From contig NZ_CP036339.1 in NCBI RefSeq assembly GCF_007746075.1, forward strand, positions 5,857,786 to 5,921,785: 64,000 nt of DNA, in the 5' to 3' direction. This document shows positions 18,709 to 26,671 of this stretch, in pieces. This stretch comes from Lacipirellula limnantheis. GTDB lineage: Bacteria; Planctomycetota; Planctomycetia; Pirellulales; Lacipirellulaceae. The notes under the pieces were generated by a model. That model did not search any database. It saw nothing but the letters and a program-made list of their open reading frames with translations, and was not told the origin of the DNA. Both the position numbers and the translations under genes were made by a program. How positions within the stretch are numbered: position 1 is the first letter of the stretch; every line of letters begins with the position of its first letter.

Positions 18709-19434
18709 GACCTGAAAAAAATAGCGCAGCGGTGCCGGCGGAAGGAACGACCGAGGCCAACTTCGAGTTATCGAGCAAGCCGCAAAAACGCTAGAGAGCT
18801 TACTCGCCGTCGTGATGGCAACCGAAGCGTCGAGGGTCGTTATCGCACTGCCGCGCTTAGCTGGGCTTAAAAATACCCGATTTACTGGGTGAGCCGAAGC
18901 ATCGAATCATCGCAACGCTTGGGCACGCCGGAGACCAGCGGCAAGTGATGAGCCTCACCGAGAAATCCTGACTGCGCATACAAAAACCTGCTCAAGATGC
19001 GCGTCACCGTCGAGCGGGAGTGGCGGGGCAGGCGTGTCACTAAAAGTATGCTGGAAAATGCGTAACGGATCAATGAGAACACAAAGTCCCCCGGTCAGGT
19101 GGAAGAGAGGTCTTTTACCGATTACGTAAACGCTAGTTCCGCAAGCAGAACCTGCCGCTTAGGGGCGTGTTTTGAGGCCCGAAAGGGGGCGCGGCGTCGC
19201 GGGCAGCCAGACGAAGTCCGACCTCCTTCTTCAATTCCGCACAGCTAAGCCTGTAAGTTACCGATCGCTTAGCCGTTAGCCGGCTACCGCTAAATCCAGT
19301 GCCGTTTGGCGGCATGAATGCTTGGGGAGCTTAACGCCCAGCCCTCAGTGAAGAGGCTTCTGCGACGGCGTCCAGTGCGTATCGCACGGGTGCCGCACGG
19401 ACTTGCTCTCTACTTTTTCAGCTCTCGCCTGTCG
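18709..19434. other. Intergenic gap bordering the decayed integrative module
   Basis: About 725 bp without a convincing gene. The short frames on both strands (for example 18882-19082 on the minus strand) lack start signals and protein-like composition. The left boundary of the decayed element should lie in or near this stretch, but I found no direct repeat that I could defend as an attachment site. Confidence 0.4.
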
Positions 19435-19469
19435 CGAGGGCGGTTGTGTACCCCACACGACCGCCCTCG
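19435..19469 (+). promoter_or_regulatory. 15-bp stem hairpin in the leader of the sigma-like gene
   Basis: A 15-bp inverted repeat (CGAGGGCGGTTGTGT against ACACGACCGCCCTCG, one G-U-type mismatch) encloses an ACCCC loop and ends 32 bases before the ATG at 19502. There is no T-run, so it is not an ordinary terminator. Its position suggests a leader structure or a long operator controlling the sigma-like gene. Confidence 0.55.
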
Positions 19470-19501
19470 ACAGGGGCGGTCCCTTTGAAAAGGAACGTCC
19501 C

Positions 19502-20104
19502 ATGAACTGCTCAGCAATCGTCGCTGCTGATGACGCCCCTCCCCTCCCCTGGCAAGCCTCGTTCGTCCAGATGCTGCCGACGATCCGGCGCTACGCACGA
19601 ATCGCCTTCCGTGAACTGGCCCCCGAAGAACGCGAAGAGGCGATCCAAACGGTCATCGCTTCGGCTGCGGTCGCCTATGCCGGGCTGGCGCAGGCGGGGC
19701 GAGCGAAGCTCGGCTACGCCACGCCGTTGGCCCGTTACGGCGTGCGGCGCTATCGATCCGGGCGCTTGACCGGAAGCCGTGACAACGCGGCGGACGTCGG
19801 CTCGGTGAAATGCCGGCTGCGCGGCTGTCGCACCGAACCGATCGACTCGATCGCCCAGTCCATTAGCGACTACCGACGGGCAAGTCCCGCGGAGATGGCG
19901 GCGCTGCGGATTGACTTCAGCCAGTGGTACGGTTCGCTCTCCCGTCGTGATCAGCGCGTGGTCCACGCGCTGGCGCAGGGGGAACGGACGAGCGCCGTCG
20001 CGGAGCTCTGTCGGCTGACCGCCGGACGAGTCAGCCAGCTGCGGCGCGAGCTGCACGACAGCTGGCGGTTGTTCGTGGGAGATACGGCTCCGAGTCCGTG
20101 CTAG
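19502..20104 (+). CDS. Sigma-70-like / HTH protein of planctomycete integrative elements
   Basis: 200 residues from ATG 19502, with AAGGA seven bases upstream. The layout is that of a small sigma factor. A region-2-like N-terminal half (MLPTIRRYARIAFRELAPEE, EAIQTVIASAAVAY) is followed by a region-4-like HTH (WYGSLSRRDQRVVHALAQGE, then GRVSQLRRELHDSWRLFVG). From memory, similar proteins lie in planctomycete mobile regions near tyrosine recombinases. It may direct transcription of element genes. It sits 0.7 kb upstream of the interrupted XRE gene and the integrase. Confidence 0.7.
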   Translation: MNCSAIVAADDAPPLPWQASFVQMLPTIRRYARIAFRELAPEEREEAIQTVIASAAVAYAGLAQAGRAKLGYATPLARYGVRRYRSGRLTGSRDNAADVGSVKCRLRGCRTEPIDSIAQSISDYRRASPAEMAALRIDFSQWYGSLSRRDQRVVHALAQGERTSAVAELCRLTAGRVSQLRRELHDSWRLFVGDTAPSPC

Positions 20105-20120
20105 AGCGCGCGGGAGGGCT

Positions 20121-20152
20121 GCCAGCGCCGGGGCGCACGCTCTGGCGCTGGC
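20121..20152 (+). terminator. Hairpin terminator behind the sigma-like gene
   Basis: A perfect 9-bp stem (GCCAGCGCC / GGCGCTGGC) with a 14-base loop starts 16 bases after the stop codon. Flanking GGGAGGGC and GCCCTCCC extend it into a longer imperfect stem. There is no strong T-run, so it is a GC-rich terminator-like structure. Confidence 0.5.
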
Positions 20153-20604
20153 GGCCGCCCTGCCCTCCCCTGAAGAGCAAGGGGGGCTTTGCTTAGCTAT
20201 CAGCGAAGAGGCGCGCTGGTTCTCGGTAGAACTTGAGCTACTTGCCGAAAAATGCCAAGTGACGGGCAGCGGGCGGGGCGAGATCGATCGCCAACGATCC
20301 GGCCTGAGCGTCATTGCTGACAGTTATCACGAGATAATTGCCGGACATGATGTCCGGCGATGAACCTCTGGCTCCGCCTACCAAGTTGCCAGACGAACAA
20401 CGGCTTATGCCGATTGTGCTTTCCGCTCCCGACCGGGTCGTGTTGTGGTGCGGCGGCCCAGAGTTTACCCAATTACCACGCATGGCGAAGCGGACGATGC
20501 TCAACGTTATGGATGCGCAGCTTGTTCAGGCGGCGTGCGACCGTTTCACCGCAGAGTCTAAAACGAGAGTACTATTCTTAACGAACAGTGTTATACGGGA
20601 TTCC
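20153..20604. other. Gap between terminator and interrupted regulator
   Basis: About 450 bp. A frame open from 20338 runs into the interrupted regulator, but its first 89 codons lack any domain I recognise and are probably not translated. The promoter of the regulator/integrase pair should lie here. Confidence 0.4.
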
Positions 20605-20838
20605 ATGATGGGGACGAAGAAGCGATCTAACCTGCTGACCGACTAACTGCGGCAGGCGATCGATGACTCTGGCCTGACTAGATATCGCGTCTCCCAAGAG
20701 ACGGGCGTCGGCGAAAGGGCGCTCTCGCAGTTCTACAATGGACATCGCGGCCTCTCGATGGAAGCCTTTAACTCGCTGGGTGAGCTTTTGGAATTGAAGA
20801 TTATGTTAGGACGCCGGCCCGGCGCCAAAGGAGAGTAG
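20605..20838 (+). pseudogene. XRE-type HTH regulator interrupted by a nonsense codon
   Basis: Reading from ATG 20605, the frame is MMGTKKRSNLLTD, then TAA at 20644-20646. The same frame then continues as LRQAIDDSGLTRYRVSQETG, GERALSQFYNGHRGLSMEAF and LGELLELKIMLGRRPG to a natural TAG at 20836-20838. The sequence after the stop is a standard XRE/Cro-type HTH. In related regulators this position is normally Gln, so a single CAA to TAA change explains the stop. The gene ends three bases before the integrase start, so the pair formed an operon. No compensating start lies between the stop and the HTH. Confidence 0.75.
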
Positions 20839-20841
20839 AGC

Positions 20842-22284
20842 ATGGCGAGCATCACTCGCGACAAGAATGGCCATCGGCGCATTCAATTTGTCGACTTAGA
20901 TGACGAACAGCTGGCAATCCGGTTGGGTAAAGTCTCTCAACGCGCCGTGGAAGCCCTGAAGTTCCGCGTCGAGCAGCTGTTAGCGGCGAAACAGACGGGC
21001 CATGCCCTTGAGGCCGACACTGCCCATTGGTTGGCTGCCTTGCCCACGGCGATGGCCGAGAAGCTAGCTCGCGTCGGATTGATCACTAGACCCAATACCA
21101 AGCCGGCGGCCAATCTGGGACCATTCCTGGATTCGTATCTGGCCGGTCGTAGTGATCTCAAGCCGTCGACCAAGATTGTGCGCGGGCAATTGATTAGGGA
21201 CTTGCGGCAGTTCTTTGGTGAAGCTCGCCAGGTAAGTACGATCAGTCCCGGCGATGCGGACGACTTTAAGCAATGGATGGTGGGGCGGGAACTGGCCCCC
21301 GCAACGATCCACAAACGCTTGCAGGTCTCCCGCTCGTTCTTTCAGGCGATGCTATGCCGCAAGCTCATTGCGGAGAACCCGTTCGAAGGCGTTAATGCGT
21401 CGGCAACTGGGATTCAGGATCGCCAACGATTCGTGTCGCGCGACGAGGTACGTCGCGTCTTGGAGGCCTGCCCCGATCACCATTGGCGTTCGATCGTTGC
21501 CCTGGCCCGGTATGGCGGCCTCCGGACTCCCAGCGAGACGCTGTCAGTGAGGTGGCAGGACATTAACTGGGAAGCCGGCCGCATCATGGTTCGATCCCCA
21601 AAAACCGACCACGATGCTGGAAAGGCAAGCCGGACGATCCCCCTCATCGCCGAGCTACGGCCCTTTCTGACGGAGGCTTTTGACCTGGCGCCGATCGGCG
21701 CTGAACACGTGGTCGACGAAAGGTATCGACGGGCGGCAATGGGGGCTGGAGGGAGGTTGAACGCGAATCTGCGGACTACGTTCACTAAAATCGTTCGCCG
21801 CGCCGGCTTTGAGCCCTGGCCGCGTCTCTTCCACAACCTCCGGGCCAGCCGTGAGACCGAGCTCGTCGAGAACTACCCGATTCAAGTGGTCACCGACTGG
21901 CTGAGGAATACTCCCACCGTCGCAATGAGGCACTCTCTGATGACCACGGACGAGCACTTTGAGTCAGCCGTTCGGGGCGAGCCGGAGGCGGCGCAGAAAG
22001 CGGCGCAGCCGGGACGCGTTTCGGCTCGCAGGGAGTCGCAGCCGACTCGACCGGCGCATGAAAACACCCCGGAAATGCCGGGGTGTGCGAGTAGATGCGA
22101 AATCACGCAACTAGTAGAAGTGGTGAGGACGCACCCGTGTTCGAGCATAGTACGAGCGGAAGGGACTGACAACCAGATGTTTGGCAACCCTTCACCTGCC
22201 CGGATCGTTGGGATCGAAGCAAATCATCGCGGTTTCGGGCTGCCGGGCTCGGAATGTGCTTCGTCTTCGATCTGGTCTTCGTAG
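20842..22284 (+). CDS. Tyrosine recombinase/integrase, catalytic Tyr replaced by Ser
   Basis: 480 residues; GGAG precedes the ATG. The SAM-like N-terminal domain (about 100-180) and catalytic domain (about 195-375) are colinear, without gaps, with the integrase at 33087. Catalytic R228 (GGLRTPSE), H331 and R334 (FHNLRASRETE) are present. Where the sister has MRHYLMTTDEHF, this protein has MRHSLMTTDEHF: the nucleophile position 365 is TCT (Ser), codon 21934-21936. Residue 355 is also changed (WLGNTP to WLRNTP). It should not be able to cleave DNA. After about residue 420 it diverges into a long tail that overlaps an old terminator and has no family resemblance. Confidence 0.88.
   Translation: MASITRDKNGHRRIQFVDLDDEQLAIRLGKVSQRAVEALKFRVEQLLAAKQTGHALEADTAHWLAALPTAMAEKLARVGLITRPNTKPAANLGPFLDSYLAGRSDLKPSTKIVRGQLIRDLRQFFGEARQVSTISPGDADDFKQWMVGRELAPATIHKRLQVSRSFFQAMLCRKLIAENPFEGVNASATGIQDRQRFVSRDEVRRVLEACPDHHWRSIVALARYGGLRTPSETLSVRWQDINWEAGRIMVRSPKTDHDAGKASRTIPLIAELRPFLTEAFDLAPIGAEHVVDERYRRAAMGAGGRLNANLRTTFTKIVRRAGFEPWPRLFHNLRASRETELVENYPIQVVTDWLRNTPTVAMRHSLMTTDEHFESAVRGEPEAAQKAAQPGRVSARRESQPTRPAHENTPEMPGCASRCEITQLVEVVRTHPCSSIVRAEGTDNQMFGNPSPARIVGIEANHRGFGLPGSECASSSIWSS
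22061..22086 (-). terminator. Relic minus-strand terminator inside the integrase 3' end
   Basis: A 9-bp stem (ACACCCCGG / CCGGGGTGT, loop AAATG) is followed on the minus strand by TTTTC. It lies at the same place within the coding end as the tRNA terminator at 34329-34352 in the sister integrase. Here no tRNA is found downstream, so it may mark a lost tRNA-linked attachment site. Confidence 0.55.
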
Positions 22285-22316
22285 TGAGCCAACGGATCAA
22301 ACTGGTCCGCGACCTT

Positions 22317-22796
22317 ATGAACACTCCTGGAAATAATCCGGTTCAAATCTGGGTTGATGCAGATGCTTGCCCTGCTCCGATTAAGGAGATTCTCTATCGA
22401 ACTGCACGCCGGTTACAAGTGGAGCTGACACTGGTTGCCAACCAGTCCATGCATGTTCCATCCAGTAACTTGATTCGATTGATTACGGTTCCCGAAGGCG
22501 CTGATATCGCTGACGACAAAATTGTCGAGATGCTTGCGCCCGGGGATGTGGTGATCACTGGCGACATTCCACTTGCTGCTCGCGTAGTCGACAAGTCAGC
22601 AATTGCTATCGGCGTTCGCGGCGAGCTATTTGACGAGAACAGCGTGCATGACCGGCTAGCCTCACGCGACTTGATGGAACAATTCCGGTCGGCAGGCGTT
22701 GATACCCGTGGCCCCAGTCAGCTCTCTAAGAAGCACCTGCAAACCTTCGCGAACGTCTTGGACCGAACGCTCACACGATGCCTGAAGAAAGGCTAG
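22317..22796 (+). CDS. UPF0178 (YaiI/YqxD, DUF188) family protein
   Basis: 159 residues from ATG 22317; longer in-frame starts overlap the integrase tail. The conserved PIN/NYN-like block VQIWVDADACPAPIKEILYR is at the N-terminus. VANQSMHVP, GADIADDKIVEM, DVVITGDIPLA and GELFDENSVHDRL follow. These are the family signature and include the acidic residues expected of a nuclease-like fold. No reaction is established for this family. It is a host gene just outside the decayed element and converges on the gene at 22804. Confidence 0.92.
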   Translation: MNTPGNNPVQIWVDADACPAPIKEILYRTARRLQVELTLVANQSMHVPSSNLIRLITVPEGADIADDKIVEMLAPGDVVITGDIPLAARVVDKSAIAIGVRGELFDENSVHDRLASRDLMEQFRSAGVDTRGPSQLSKKHLQTFANVLDRTLTRCLKKG

Positions 22797-22803
22797 CGCG
22801 TTT

Positions 22804-23205
22804 TCATCCGAAACGAGGCGTCTTACTCAAGACTGGCCGTGGAAATCCCCAAGACGCTGCCAACGCATCGGCGGCGTGTTCCGGGTCGAGGACGTTGCCC
22901 CACGGCCCATTCCGCAAGTAAGCGTGAGCAAATTCATGCGCGATCACGTAATGGGCGAAGGCTTCTTCGCACTCGGAGAGTCGTGCCCTCAGAACCACGC
23001 TCCGGCTACTAATGACAGAAGCTTCCGGAGCGGCCATGAATACCGAGGAGCCCTCGCCCGGAATATAGTTGTCTAGCAAAACGGTGAAGCAAGCATCGGT
23101 CACAAAGTCTTGCTGAACTTCCGTTGGCAATGCACTGAGCACCTGCAAGACGCGTTGCCTCAGCGGTTGGCAACGCTCAAACGCTTGAAGATAGACGGAA
23201 AACAT
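22804..23205 (-). CDS. Small HExxH metallopeptidase-like protein
   Basis: 133 residues. The zinc-peptidase motif HEFAH (AHYVIAHEFAHAYLRNG, about 88-104) is followed by PEHAADALAASWGF, where E and D could give the third ligand, as in ImmA/IrrE-like or M48-like minimal peptidases. No signal peptide or membrane segment is present, so it is cytoplasmic. The substrate is unknown. It lies 108 bp upstream of nothing recognisable and downstream of the small gene at 23314, same strand. Confidence 0.65.
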   Translation of the reverse strand: MFSVYLQAFERCQPLRQRVLQVLSALPTEVQQDFVTDACFTVLLDNYIPGEGSSVFMAAPEASVISSRSVVLRARLSECEEAFAHYVIAHEFAHAYLRNGPWGNVLDPEHAADALAASWGFPRPVLSKTPRFG

Positions 23206-23313
23206 TCGAATGTGGTTCGTTCGCGTTGAGATCTGAACGGCAGAGTATTAGTGGGCTGTGTGTCCACGCCCTCGCTGCGAGGCGCATTGGACGGCAAGAT
23301 GCACTGTAGACGT

Positions 23314-23658
23314 TCAAAGATGCAAAGGAACCGAACGCATTTGCTCGCTCTCCAAAGGCGGTTGCGGAGGATCAATCCAAGGGATCCCTTGGTTCTCCGC
23401 ATACATTTTCGCAATGCGTGACTTGAATTCGCGCGTCACCTTCATCAACACATCCCGCTCCGAGTTAGCGCTGGCCCTGATTTCGCCAGCATCAACGCCG
23501 GCAAGGTTAGCCACTCGACCGCTGATCGTCCCGTCTTCGGTTTTGCAAACATAAACGATACAAGTAAACGCAGGAACGGCGGGCTTGGAGTCTCCAGTGA
23601 TCCCAAGCGATTGGGGGTTATCGGAATTGGCACTGTCCGTATTCGATGGCGTGTTCAT
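23314..23658 (-). CDS. Small conserved hypothetical protein
   Basis: 114 residues. It has a polar N-terminus and then a compact domain: FTCIVYVCKTEDGTISGRVA, SANSERDVLMKVTREFKSRI and QGIPWIDPPQPPLESEQMRS. The pattern resembles HicB-like small folds, with a beta-hairpin and then a helix, but there is no toxin partner next to it. I believe similar proteins are common in planctomycetes, from memory only. It lies between lepA and the HExxH gene, all on the minus strand. Confidence 0.6.
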   Translation of the reverse strand: MNTPSNTDSANSDNPQSLGITGDSKPAVPAFTCIVYVCKTEDGTISGRVANLAGVDAGEIRASANSERDVLMKVTREFKSRIAKMYAENQGIPWIDPPQPPLESEQMRSVPLHL

Positions 23659-23722
23659 TGCTGGCTTTCAGATCGCTGGAATCATTTCGCTCCACACTCG
23701 GTTGCCCCACGCGGGGCGTCGC

Positions 23723-25519
23723 CTAGTCATCTTCTGCGCGAAGGACTGCAATGAAGGCCTTTTGGGGGATGTTCACGCTGCCGAACAGTTTCATCTTGGC
23801 CTTCCCCTTCTTCTGCTTCTCGAGCAGCTTTTTTTTGCGTGTCACATCGCCGCCGTAGAGCTTCTCCGTGACATCCTTCCGATACGGCTCGACCGTGGTT
23901 CGTGCGATGATTTCGCCGCCAATGGCGCCCTGAATCGGAATTTTGAATTGATGGCGAGGAATCTCCTTGGCCAGCTGTTCGCAGTAATGCAGAGCGCGTG
24001 CGCGCGCCTTGTCACGGTGAACAAGATAGGAAAGCGTATCAACGGGCTCCTTGTTAATTAGAATATCGACCTTGACGACGTCAGTTTGGCGATACTCAAT
24101 TGGCTTGTAGTCGAACGACCCATATCCTCGCGTCAACATTTTCAGCTTGCCGTAGAAGTCGAATAGCACCTCTCCGAGCGGCATCACGCTGGTCACCTCC
24201 ATCCGCTTGGCAGACAGATAGTCCATGGTCTGACTCTCCGAGCGATGCTCTCGACACAGTTCCATCACTCCGCCGACATACTCTTCGGGAGTAATGATCG
24301 AAGCCTTGATGTACGGCTCGCTGGCAGATTCGATGGACATCGGATCGGGCCAATAACTCGGATTGTCCACTTCCATCTCCGACCCGTCTCGTAGGGTCAG
24401 CATGTACTTCACTGAGGGCGCAGAGATTACCAAGCCGATATCGAACTCTCGCTGTAATCGCTCCTGAATAACGTCCAGATGCAACAGGCCCAAAAACCCG
24501 CAACGGAACCCAAAGCCAAGCGCCGCCGAACTATCTTTCTCGAATGTCAGAGCTGCGTCGTTGATTGAGAGTTTGTCCAGAGCCTTCGCAAGTTCCTGGT
24601 ACTCGCCGGTATCCATGGGATAAATGGACGAGAACACGACCTGCCGCGCTTCCTGATAGCCAGGGATTGGCTCCTCAGCTTGTCGATCAAGGAGCGTGAG
24701 GGTATCGCCGATTTCAATGTCCTGCACGCTCTTGACGCCAGCGACGATATATCCAACTTCGCCTGCGCTGAGTTGCTTGCGCGGAACCAGTTGGAACTGG
24801 TTGTAGCCCACTTCATCCACCTTAAAGTCGCGATTGGCGTGCATGAAGTGGATCGTGTCGCGCGGCTTGAGCGTTCCCTCCATCACGCGGCATTGCAAGA
24901 TCACGCCACGGAACTTGTCGAAATGAGCGTCAAACACAAGAGCCTTTAAAGGCGCGTTGGGATCGCCTTGAGGTGGCGGCAGTTTTTCGACGATGCCCAC
25001 TAGCACTTGCTCAATGTTAACGCCGTTCCTGGCGGAAATTGGAATCGCAGCGAACGGATCGAGTCCCAACTCCGCGTCAATCGCTTCTTGAGCGCGCTCG
25101 ATGTCTGCCGAGGGTAGATCGATCTTGTTGATGATCGGCAGCAGTTCCAGGTTGTGTTCCAAGGCCATGTACAGATTGGCCACGGTCTGCGCTTCCACTC
25201 CCTGCGACGCATCGACAACGATCAAGGCGCCTTCACACGCCATTAGTGAGCGCCTGACCTCATGCGAAAAATCGACATGGCCAGGCGTGTCGATGAGATT
25301 CAGCAGGTAATCTTTGCCGTCCGGAGCGCGATAATTGAGCGTAATCGTGTTGCTCTTGATGGTAATGCCGCGTTCGCGTTCGATATCCATCGAATCGAGC
25401 ATCTGCTCATGCAGGTCTCGCTGCGCAATTCCACCGCATTGTTGGATAAGACGGTCTGCCAGAGTTGACTTGCCGTGGTCAATGTGGGCGATGATGCAAA
25501 AGTTGCGAATGTGTTCCAT
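23723..25519 (-). CDS. lepA: Elongation factor 4 (LepA), ribosome back-translocase GTPase
   Basis: 598 residues, the usual length. G motifs are AHIDHGKSTLADRL (G1), RERGITIKSNTI (G2), DTPGHVDFSHEV (G3) and NKIDLPSA (G4). LepA-specific blocks are present: AALGFGFRCGFLGLLHLDVI, and near the C-terminus LYGGDVTRKKKLLEKQKKGK with KMKLFGSVNIPQKAF. The Lys-rich C-terminal domain enters the ribosome and distinguishes LepA from EF-G. It is a cytoplasmic and membrane-associated translation factor. The ATG at 25519 begins MEHIRNFCIIAHIDHGK, the canonical start. Confidence 0.98.
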   Translation of the reverse strand: MEHIRNFCIIAHIDHGKSTLADRLIQQCGGIAQRDLHEQMLDSMDIERERGITIKSNTITLNYRAPDGKDYLLNLIDTPGHVDFSHEVRRSLMACEGALIVVDASQGVEAQTVANLYMALEHNLELLPIINKIDLPSADIERAQEAIDAELGLDPFAAIPISARNGVNIEQVLVGIVEKLPPPQGDPNAPLKALVFDAHFDKFRGVILQCRVMEGTLKPRDTIHFMHANRDFKVDEVGYNQFQLVPRKQLSAGEVGYIVAGVKSVQDIEIGDTLTLLDRQAEEPIPGYQEARQVVFSSIYPMDTGEYQELAKALDKLSINDAALTFEKDSSAALGFGFRCGFLGLLHLDVIQERLQREFDIGLVISAPSVKYMLTLRDGSEMEVDNPSYWPDPMSIESASEPYIKASIITPEEYVGGVMELCREHRSESQTMDYLSAKRMEVTSVMPLGEVLFDFYGKLKMLTRGYGSFDYKPIEYRQTDVVKVDILINKEPVDTLSYLVHRDKARARALHYCEQLAKEIPRHQFKIPIQGAIGGEIIARTTVEPYRKDVTEKLYGGDVTRKKKLLEKQKKGKAKMKLFGSVNIPQKAFIAVLRAEDD

Positions 25520-25617
25520 GACACAGTTTTATCAGGAAACTTTGTGAAGCAGCAGGAGGCCGCAGGAAAGCATATGCAACGAACGAAGAACCAAAATACG
25601 GTGTACCGTCGGGGTAG

Positions 25618-26307
25618 TTGTTCACGTTGCGAGTTGAGGTCGTGGTTGAATGTCCGGAGTCACGTAACGCCTGGGCGACGCTGGAGCCCACGCGAAAGTC
25701 TCTGGGAATCGCGACGCCCGGTAATGGGGATTCTGAAGCACCGAGAAAGCAGGCGAAGGTCGCGCCGCCGACTTCGGAACAGCCCGTCGCCACGGTCGAG
25801 CCGCCTGCCGCTCTGCTCGAACCAGAACTGCGAGAGCAGCATTTCACCATCCGCTACGGCGAAACGGGGCACAGCTATGAATCGATTGTCGGCCCGTATT
25901 TGAAAGGTGCATCCGAACTGCATGTGGAGGACCCGTACATTCGGCTGACGCACCAGGTGCAAAACTTCGTGCGATTTTGTGAAGCGGTGGTCAAGTTGTC
26001 GGCGGTAAAAAAGATTCGCCTTGTTACTAACTACGACAATCAAGAGCAGCTTACGGAAGTTCAGCAGAAGTTCGAAGAGCTGACCCAGAGCCTCCTGGAA
26101 ATGGACATCGTCCTGGAAATCAAGCTGAATCCGAACCTACATGACCGTGAAATTCGAATCGACAATGGCTGGGTCGTAAAAATCGGCCGCGGCCTCGATT
26201 TCTACCAAAGACCGGCAAATTGGTTTGAGATCGGCGTGAATGACCTCGCGCTTCGGAAGTGCCTGGAAACTAAAGTGGATATTTACAGAAGCGGCACTGC
26301 CAGCTAA
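25618..26307 (+). CDS. Protein with MITD1-type (MIT_C, phospholipase-D-like) C-terminal domain
   Basis: 229 residues from TTG 25618; a stop codon lies directly upstream in frame, so the start cannot be earlier. Residues 1-70 are Pro/Ala-rich and unassigned. Residues about 75-225 match the C-terminal domain of eukaryotic MITD1: YGETGHSYESIVGPYLKG, VEDPYIRLTHQVQNFVRFCE, then LHDREIRIDNGW (174-185) with VVKIGRGLDFYQRP, and ALRKCLETKVDIYR at the end. In animals this PLD-like fold binds membranes during cytokinesis. Related domains end some bacterial BREX Lon-like proteins. No MIT helix bundle is visible here. It is divergent from lepA. Confidence 0.75.
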   Translation: MFTLRVEVVVECPESRNAWATLEPTRKSLGIATPGNGDSEAPRKQAKVAPPTSEQPVATVEPPAALLEPELREQHFTIRYGETGHSYESIVGPYLKGASELHVEDPYIRLTHQVQNFVRFCEAVVKLSAVKKIRLVTNYDNQEQLTEVQQKFEELTQSLLEMDIVLEIKLNPNLHDREIRIDNGWVVKIGRGLDFYQRPANWFEIGVNDLALRKCLETKVDIYRSGTAS

Positions 26308-26581
26308 TTCGGAATCTATCGCCTCCTGGACGCTACAAGGGTTAGGCTCTGTCTCAAACTCAAACCACTACGGTTCGAAGATCTTCATTGGGCTTGACGG
26401 ACTCTTAACCCAAAGCGTTGTGAGACGAGAGACATTTGAGAGTTCCTCGTCGGACAGGTCTTTGATCGCGGGGTCGGCGGCCAGTGGAATGTATCACCCA
26501 CGGCGAGGACCGTACCTATGAGAAAGGGCGGCATGCGCCCAAAATGGCGCAAGTTGTTGCGACAACTGGCCTACAAACGAA

Positions 26582-26608
26582 AAAGCCCAGGCGGGCGGCC
26601 TGGGCTTT
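26582..26608. terminator. Bidirectional Rho-independent terminator
   Basis: A perfect 10-bp stem (AAAGCCCAGG / CCTGGGCTTT) encloses a 7-base loop, with A-rich and T-rich flanks so that it works on either strand. It lies about 50 bases before the tRNA-like core at 26656, the same order and spacing as the terminator and tRNA at 34329/34390. That suggests it once ended transcription of a minus-strand tRNA. Confidence 0.7.
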
Positions 26609-26655
26609 GGTCGTTTACCCCGGGGTCGGGAGATTTCGCTACCCGTGGGTACAAG

Positions 26656-26669
26656 TGGCGGGGGCCGGA
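26656..26669. repeat. Candidate left attachment site, copy of the tRNA-Met 3' end
   Basis: TGGCGGGGGCCGGA is identical over 14 bases, in the same orientation, to the acceptor and T-stem end of the tRNA at 34390-34403. The flanking bases (ATTGAAC here, TTCGAAC there) remain similar, so the T-loop is also partly preserved. A direct repeat of a tRNA 3' end at the far side of an integrase-bearing segment is the classic mark of site-specific integration. Confidence 0.5.
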
Positions 26670-26671
26670 AT

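Larger units (their letters stand above)
19435..22284 (+). mobile_element. Decayed integrative module (sigma-like gene, XRE pseudogene, inactivated integrase)
   Basis: The sigma-like gene, an XRE-type regulator with a premature stop and a tyrosine recombinase lacking its catalytic Tyr lie in one orientation. The recombinase is colinear with the intact integrase at 33087-34430. Outer boundaries are not defined; these coordinates cover only the recognisable genes. I read this as the fossil of an element related to the one at 26.7-34.4 kb. Confidence 0.45.

Noticed and set aside
20338..20646. A 102-codon frame ending at the nonsense codon
   Set aside because: Only its last 14 codons belong to the XRE regulator; the first part has no recognisable fold or start signal.
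22100..22160. tRNA-like GTTCGAG sequence after the inactivated integrase
   Set aside because: The bases around it do not form T-stem or acceptor pairs, so no tRNA or tRNA remnant can be supported here.
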